A program made the translations under genes and the position numbers. From Pyronema omphalodes (Eukaryota > Ascomycota > Pezizomycetes > Pezizales > Pyronemataceae): 64,000 bases of DNA. The notes beneath the pieces were generated by a model. It worked only from the letters and a program-made list of their open reading frames with translations, searched no databases and was not told the DNA's origin. Positions 57,374 through 64,000 of this stretch are shown here, piece after piece. Position 1 is the stretch's first letter. Each line of letters starts with the position of its first letter. The DNA is taken from the NCBI GenBank assembly GCA_024516155.1, contig JAJJXM010000011.1:248001-312000 (forward strand). The letters are read 5' to 3'.

Positions 57374-59976
57374 ACGGATTGACGCGGAGATGATGTGTGA
57401 GATATGCCGGTAATGGCGGAATGTGTAGTAGAGTAAGATGAGTAGACAGGGTGCAAGGTGTGGAGTTTTGGTATTTTCAATGGTTTGGGTATTATGTTAT
57501 AGTTTGAGAGCATATAGAATGGAATATCTTTGCATATATTTTTTTTTGGGCGTTCCTACCTGAACCTTTAAAGTTCGACATCGCTGGTGAACTTTTTTAT
57601 GATTCATCTATGGGGGGTTTCAGAACGCTTATGCTATCCTCTTCGGAAACGTGAGGTTGCCATACGAGGCAACCAGTGTAGGAATTCCTAGGGAACGATG
57701 CTACTAACACACGGACCTCCAAATGTCTCATTAAAAGCCTTCGGGTTCACCCCACGCTTTTACCGGTGTGGCGGGACAAATCCTCCGTCCAAATATATAC
57801 TGATTTAGATTTCAAAACACTGATCAGGAAGCCACAGTTCGGAGTTGTAGAATTTCGTAAGTTCGAGTGATGACGGGAGAATGCGCAACCCTAGTGAGGA
57901 TATGTAGAGAAATAATTAAAGTAGACCACGTGATAGTAATGGATACACATGAGAAATCGGATGATGTTCTCTTAATTAAGGTTTGGACTGTTAAGCGCTG
58001 GCTGCTCTGTGGCTGGAAAAAGTTAAAGTCTTCGCTTGGATAATTTCAGTTCGTTCGCTGTGGGGACCTGGATATGCGGCTTCGGCTTACTGCTGTGCGG
58101 GCATGGCGGGGATCCTCGTATGCTTTTACATAGGTATATTATTGATGTGCTGTGGCTTCTGGTTATGATTGGTGCGGGGAATTGGTTATGCTTGCCTTCG
58201 AGGTCACTGTATTGATGGTATGTACATATCGTGCCCAGATGGTGCCCGTATGGTTACGGTGTCCATAAGGTAGACCCCGGCTCCCATACGGCGCTTTTAT
58301 GCGCTGAAGAAATGCATATTTTTTTTTTGCTTGCAGTGCAGGTGCATTTTATCGGAGGTTGAAATGGACTATATACTCGTGTATATACTTGGCTGGTGCA
58401 ATTTGTCTCCATCCAATGGACTTTGAAATCTTGTTTGATGGATGTTTCAAAAAATGCCCTGGCAATGGCAATGGATGCTAAGCCTTTCTATTGATCATCA
58501 AACCTCCCATAGATCGTGGAGCGGTAACCGTGGAGTTGATGGCCGGTCCAGATCAACCCCAGGTCGGGGCAAGCTTGTTGCTTGATTGATTTTCTTTTTT
58601 CGTTGCACTTCTGAATGGCTTACAAGCCAAAAAGGAATCCTCGAGAAATTTTAACTGTGCTTTTTGAAGACCGTGTTTGTACATACATAATGGATACATA
58701 GTGGACACCTCACATGATGGCATGGTAAAACAAATCACGCAGCCAAACCCAACCTGCTGAAATTCGTGCAGTAAAGGTTTTAAACTAGTAGACGAATCAT
58801 CGCCTATAAAAAGACAACTCATCAGCCTCGATGAAACGATATATCAATGCCGTTACCCGGCGGCATAACTAATGCTGGTAGCATTAAGTTTACTTTATGT
58901 AATGCTATCGACTTGGGCCAGGGCGTATGGTGTCCATAGCTGGCCGCTGCCTGCTGCTTGTGGCATTGGATATGTATATATAGAGTACCTGTTCAATTGA
59001 GTTTATCAATTATCTGACTGGAAGAGTGTCATCTGAGTAGAAGTCTTTTTGATAGCTAAAATAAACATATATGGTGACATATAAAAAGAGAGTCGTCTGA
59101 GTAAAAGTCCAATATGATTATGTAAACAAAAAAACAGCGTCGTCTGAGGCAAATAAACACCTTCCTTAGCTCGGTGACAACTGTATCGTGCGGGCCACTC
59201 GTTTCCTTTAATCGTCAGATTCCTTTGTTTGGCGTGTGTTTCGGTGATTATTCGTGTTCTAGTGTTGCCTATCGTTGCTGTTCGGGCGGACGCACTGATC
59301 CCCCTCTGTACCGCTTTTGGCGTGGCGTGACTGTTTGACTAGCTGTTGATGGGGTTGCTGGGTGCTCGGCCTTCTGACAGCCAGCAATCGAAGGAACACT
59401 TCGAGTCTGTTTCCTAATTTTTGAAGGAGCGAAGCATCCGATAGAGTCACTCTGAGGGGTTGACCAGAGAGACCAATCTTACTGTCGGACGACTGTCCAA
59501 ATTGCCCCCCGGAAAAGTACACTAATGCCCACTGTTAAGCAAGCATACCTGAACTGCCACCTTAAACTGAGCATCAATCGAATTTGCTGTTCCTTCTCCT
59601 CCCCCATCCCCCATCCCCCATCCCCCACAGCGACCCCATCTTGACCTCAACCTCAACCTCCCCCTCCCCCACATCCTTGCTCCCGACCTTCCTCAAACAC
59701 ATCATTACACTCCCGCAAATCCACCCTCCGAAACTCACTCATCATCTGTTACAACACGGACTGTGATACACTGAACCACAGATTCCAAAGTCCGGCCTAC
59801 GCATACGAGAGCTATTCCTACATCGGTCGAGCAACACCCGCAAAGTTCATATCAATTGTATATCTTAACCTGTACGCGTCGAACCCACCACTCCTAAGTC
59901 TGCAGCGGAGCCCAAGCGAAAAGGGAATCATACAGGCGCCGCCAGTTTCGTAGCGTGCTCCTGCTCTCTTTGCATT
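57374..59976. other. Spacer before the F-box/WD40 gene
   Basis: No gene supported in about 2.6 kb. The 3' flank of the aminotransferase is on the left and the F-box gene leader, with repeated CCCATCC words near 59600-59630, on the right. Weakly repetitive GTCGTCTGAG words occur near 59025-59145. Confidence 0.5.
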
Positions 59977-62429
59977 ATGTCGAACTGTGGCCAGCCGTCG
60001 GCCTACCCTCCTTTAATACCGTCGGCATCTGCCTCCTCCAGTGCTGTTGCTGCTGCTGCTGCTGGAGGAAGCTCAAGACCAACACAGGGCTTCAACAAAA
60101 TAGACGAAGGCTACAGTGGTGAAGAAGTACAAACCCCAGGGTCTGGAAACGACTCACAATCCGGTACGAGAGATCAAATGAGTGATATTAAGATTCCATC
60201 CTGGGTAACAAACATGGACCCGGGAATTCGGCTGGGTGAGCGAGGATAAACAAACTAGAAGACAATCTCATTTTCTAATGCTTTACAGAATTCGTCTACA
60301 AGCTCATTCGAACTTTACCTACATCCCATATTTCTACGCTAGTCAATCGACTCGAACCTATTCTACACTTAGACTTTATTCAGATCTTACCTTCTGAGCT
60401 TTCCCTACAGATTCTATCATACTTACCACCAAAATCGCTACTCGATGCTTCTCTCACGTCCAGAACTTGGAGAAAATTCGCATTAGAGCCGCGGCTATGG
60501 AAGGATCTTTACAAGAGACAAGGTTGGGAGGCGGATGAAGAGGAAATTCGGAAATTCGAATTGGAAATGCAGGCACGGGCCGAGAAGGAAATGCGCCAGC
60601 AGGTGGAATCCAAGAGAAAGGCGGAAGAAAACCGGGAGGAGGAGCGGAAAGCTAAGGAGGCACGGACCATGAATTTTACTACCGCAATGGATACGTCACA
60701 GGATGGAGACACCTATGTCATTGATCAGACCGGACAGGAGACACCATACCAGTATGGGGGACAGATGATCACCGACCAGAGAGCGTCTACAGCAGTGCCA
60801 ACTATGCTCTCGGACGATGAAGAGATGTACCCGACGCCTAAACAGCGACCGTCAGCGATGTCCGAGGGCTTTATTGATGCACCACTGCCGATTGAGCCGA
60901 CATTGACCACTCCCGGATATGGTTCGCCGAGATTGAATTGGGCATTCTTATTCAAGAACCGGAGACGGCTGGAAAAGAACTGGATGGACAACAAATGCGT
61001 TCCTTTCCAGATTCCGCATCCCAACTATCCCCATGAGGCGCATACCGAATGCATCTACGCTATCCAGTACTCAGCCAAATGGCTTTGCTCCGGTTCCAGA
61101 GATAAGACCGTTCGTATTTGGAACACCAAGACTAGGAGAGCCCGGGGAGAGCCCCTTATAGGACACACTGGCAGTGTGTTGTGTCTTCAATTTGATGAGA
61201 GCCCCGAGGAGGATGTGATCATCTCTGGATCGTCAGACTCATGCGTGATTGTGTGGCGGTTCTCTACTGGAGAAAAGCTCCAAGTTTTACAGGCGGCTCA
61301 TGGAAATTCGGTATTGAATTTGCGGTTCAACAAGAAGTGGTTGGTGACCTGCAGCAAGGATCATACTATCAAGGCCTGGAATCGTAGACCATTGCATACC
61401 GACAGCCCAGATTACCCTTGGGACAGCAAGGTGGTTTTCGGACCTAATGGAGCGCCCACTTCTCACCCTCACCATCCTCTTTATCAGCCCTCGTGGACTA
61501 TCCAGGACCCTGCTGCGTCTTCAGGACTAAATCTTCTTAACCCATTCGCTCATGGACCTAAACAGGTTACCCCAAAGACAATCCCCGCCTACACTGCTAT
61601 TACCAGCTTTGAGGGACATGCGGCTGCTGTCAATGCCGTTCAGATGCACGGTGACGAAATTGCCTCCGCCTCCGGAGACCGTACCATCAAGCTTTGGAAC
61701 ATGAAAACCGGAAAGTGTGAGAAGACCTTCATTGGACATCAAAAGGGCATTGCTTGTGTACAGTTCGATGGAAACACTATTGTCTCTGGCTCTAGCGACC
61801 AAACAATCCGTATCTTTGACCGTCATACGCAGGCGGAGACTACCACTCTCCGCGGCCACACCGCTCTCGTCCGTACCATTCAGGCTACTCAAAACCGTAT
61901 CGTCAGTGGTTCCTACGATGAGACAGTCCGAGTATGGCTACGAAACCCCAACACTGGAATGTGGCAGTACAATGCAGTCCTTAGACAATCCCGTGTTGGA
62001 GCCCACCCGTCAACCGACCAGAACCATAACCACCTCTCCTCCCAAATGCAACACACAACTTTGGGCCAGGTACAGATGCATCCGGTTCACCAGGTTGGAG
62101 GTGCCGGTTTCGCAGGTGCCGTCGTCGCCGCGCAGTTAATTCCTCAGACACAGCATACACAGGCACAGCAGATCCAAGCTCACCTTCATCAACAGTTTCT
62201 GCAAATGCAGCAGAACCAGCAGCCTGCTCTTCAGCAGCAGGTAGCTGGAGCTCTTACTGCCGCTAATGCTACCACAAATACTGGAGGAAATTACAGAGTT
62301 TTTAAACTACAGTTTGATGCAAGATGGATTATTTGTTGTACTCAAGATACAAAGATTGTTGGATGGGATTATGCCGCTGATGATGAGGATATTATTGAAG
62401 CTAGCCGATTCTTTGCAGTTGACCCTTGA
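59977..62429 (+). CDS. F-box/WD40 protein, SCF ubiquitin-ligase substrate receptor
   Basis: Predicted substrate-binding subunit of an SCF E3 ligase: the F-box docks on Skp1 and the WD40 propeller binds phosphorylated targets. Exons are 59977-60235 and 60289-62429, with a 53-nt intron ending TTACAG, in phase, giving 799 residues. The N-terminus has an Ala/Ser run. The F-box is about 114-165 (LPSELSLQILSYLPPKSLL...SRTWRKFA...LWKDLY). A charged coiled coil is about 170-214. WD40 repeats run from about 337 to 793, with clear GH...D...W/F patterns (CSGSRDKTVRIWN, ISGSSDSCVIVW, SASGDRTIKLWN, VSGSSDQTIRIFD, VSGSYDETVRVW). Seven blades can be counted, the last split off by a Gln/His-rich insert (about 625-755). 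The group contains Met30/SCON-2, Cdc4 and Pof-type proteins; which one applies cannot be decided by eye. Confidence 0.9.
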
Positions 62430-64000
62430 GTCGTGAGTAAGAGGGGATTGAGGTTGAATACCCATTGCGTTTTCTTTTTTTATTATGGTTTTTTTTTTCT
62501 TTTCGTTTTTTGGTTGGGCGTTGAATCTTGCATGGTTAGGTTGATGGGATTTGTTTGTTTGTTTTGTGTTTTTAAGAGCTTTACGTTTTTACTCGCGAAG
62601 GATTTACAACTGTTTTTTTTTGTCCTATACCAGAAATACTGTTTGATCTGATATTAATGGATTTTAAGCTTGCTTTTTTTTGTTGTTGTTGTTGTTTTAT
62701 CTTGTTTTTATCTTGTTTTCTTCACAATTTTTTTTATACCCGTTTTCTGCTTAATCAATGCGTGATTTTTTCTTTTTCAAGCGATATGATGCATGTTATA
62801 CCCTTCCTTCGCCTTATATCATCATACCTTACCTTATATGATCTTATTTTACTTCGTCTTGTCATATACCCTGTCTTATCTCATGTTTGAGATCCTGTTT
62901 TTTTTTTTCTTTTTTTGCTTTGCTTTGTTAGTTGTTAATTGCGTAAAATATCTAATGATTTTGAATATCTAAATACTCGTCAAAAGTTATTTACATATTT
63001 ATTTATTGAATCGTACGCTGACCGAGGCAAGCGAGACCTAAAAAGCCCATGCAGAACTAAAATAATATTTAAATCCCGTCCTGGTAATCTAAAGTTAATT
63101 ACCTAATGAACCCCCCCTAATCTCATATATATACTCATATAATCCGTTAAATAAAGTATAAAAAGACTTGTCAAAAGTTATGGGTTTGTTTGTTTGGTTA
63201 GTTGGGGTATATTATATTTCGATATATGTTGGTCAATGCCCAGATGCCCAGATGCCGAAACCCTTGATGAGATGTGATGGATATTATAGTCCTTCCTATT
63301 TGATATACTCTACATACTCGACCTCAGAGCTGCTTGGAGGAAAATATATCGAGTTTATAGAGAATACGATTAAGAATAGCAGAATAGCAGGTGTCTGTAT
63401 CTGTATCGGTATCACCACGGAAGTTGCTGTCGTATGCACATGGAATTGGATATGAGATATTACTGTACATAGAAATATGGATGTAGTATACAATGTACGT
63501 ACATACATACGCTGGTTCTTCATGAGCTAGAAAGGCACTAAGTAGGCGCTTATGATTGTAATTTGTAGAGTGCTGGATGAGGAAATATCGGTTCTCTGTT
63601 GGTTACGAGACTGCCATGGCACCTGCACTGAGAAAATTGGTGTCTAGGATAAGGTGTAAAGTCGAATTTGATTTGTGCACATAGATGTACAGTAGTAGTC
63701 GTTTTATGAAGATTTTCAACCGGTGTATATTAAGACTTAGAGAAGATATGGATGTGGTCGTTGAGGCTTTGTTTTTATTGTAGAAATATGAATGCTAAAT
63801 AATCATACAGTATAATCTACTAATTTAATCCGCTGTGGTTCTGGATTTTAGAATTGCAATGGATAGTAAGGTATATGATAAATCGGTAAATGGAATAAAC
63901 TAGTAAAGGGTTGAACAGTTTTTTGCATGAATTTTCCTCAAACATCGCAGGCAGACGGTGCGTAGCATTCCTAAACAGCGCATCCGGGCCATGCTTCACG
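62430..64000. other. T-rich 3' flank and right-edge spacer
   Basis: 62460-62930 is T-rich with many TTTTTT runs and TTG repeats, probably including the F-box gene 3' UTR. The remainder to the window end is AT-rich with no gene, RNA or mobile element recognised. Confidence 0.5.

Overview
The window is nuclear DNA of a filamentous ascomycete (Pezizomycotina). The evidence is short GT-AG introns (mostly 53-97 nt) in nearly every gene, a CON-10-type conidiation/stress protein, a Cdc24-type Rho exchange factor with a C-terminal PB1 domain, and a mitochondrial bL31 protein. Gene density is low: about eleven protein genes in 64 kb, separated by long, AT-rich, simple-repeat-rich spacers that carry small mobile elements. 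That would suit a larger-genome lineage such as Pezizomycetes, but the sequence does not fix the lineage.

Layout. 1-1775 (-): N-terminal part of a phenol 2-monooxygenase, running off the left edge. 1776-16998: no convincing host gene. This stretch holds decayed direct repeats, a 9-bp minisatellite, a 5'-truncated LINE fragment with a 15-bp target duplication, and two copies of a hAT-like non-autonomous element, one of them nested in a second terminal-inverted-repeat element. 16999-20276 (+): Cdc24. 22389-22587: long imperfect hairpin. 23609-24004 (-): mitochondrial ribosomal protein bL31m. 26787-28740 (-): unrecognised multi-pass membrane protein. 31714-31811: PIF/Harbinger-like MITE with a TAA duplication. 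36827-38423 (-): protein farnesyltransferase beta subunit. 38692-39200 (-): CON-10-like protein. 40849-41613 (+): unrecognised one-membrane-segment protein. 42880-46672: two oppositely oriented hAT-like MITEs with a tRNA-Val(AAC) between them. 49651-51178 (+): salicylate-hydroxylase-like flavoprotein monooxygenase. 52013-52485 (-): tentative small mitochondrial-type membrane protein. 55579-57373 (+): class I/II aminotransferase whose gene model requires an 8-nt micro-exon. 59977-62429 (+): F-box/WD40 protein. 62430-64000: no gene seen.

The genes do not form a pathway or cluster. They look like ordinary chromosomal genes: two flavoprotein hydroxylases, polarity signalling (Cdc24), prenylation (the farnesyltransferase beta subunit processes CaaX proteins in general), SCF-type protein turnover and mitochondrial translation. 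No secondary-metabolite cluster, CRISPR array or prokaryote-type system is present. The most informative part is the mobile-element record. Three of the four hAT-like copies have exact 8-bp target duplications, and all share a conserved internal segment with a TATA box and, in three copies, a start codon. All exon boundaries were derived by hand from reading frames and splice signals; no alignment or expression data were available.
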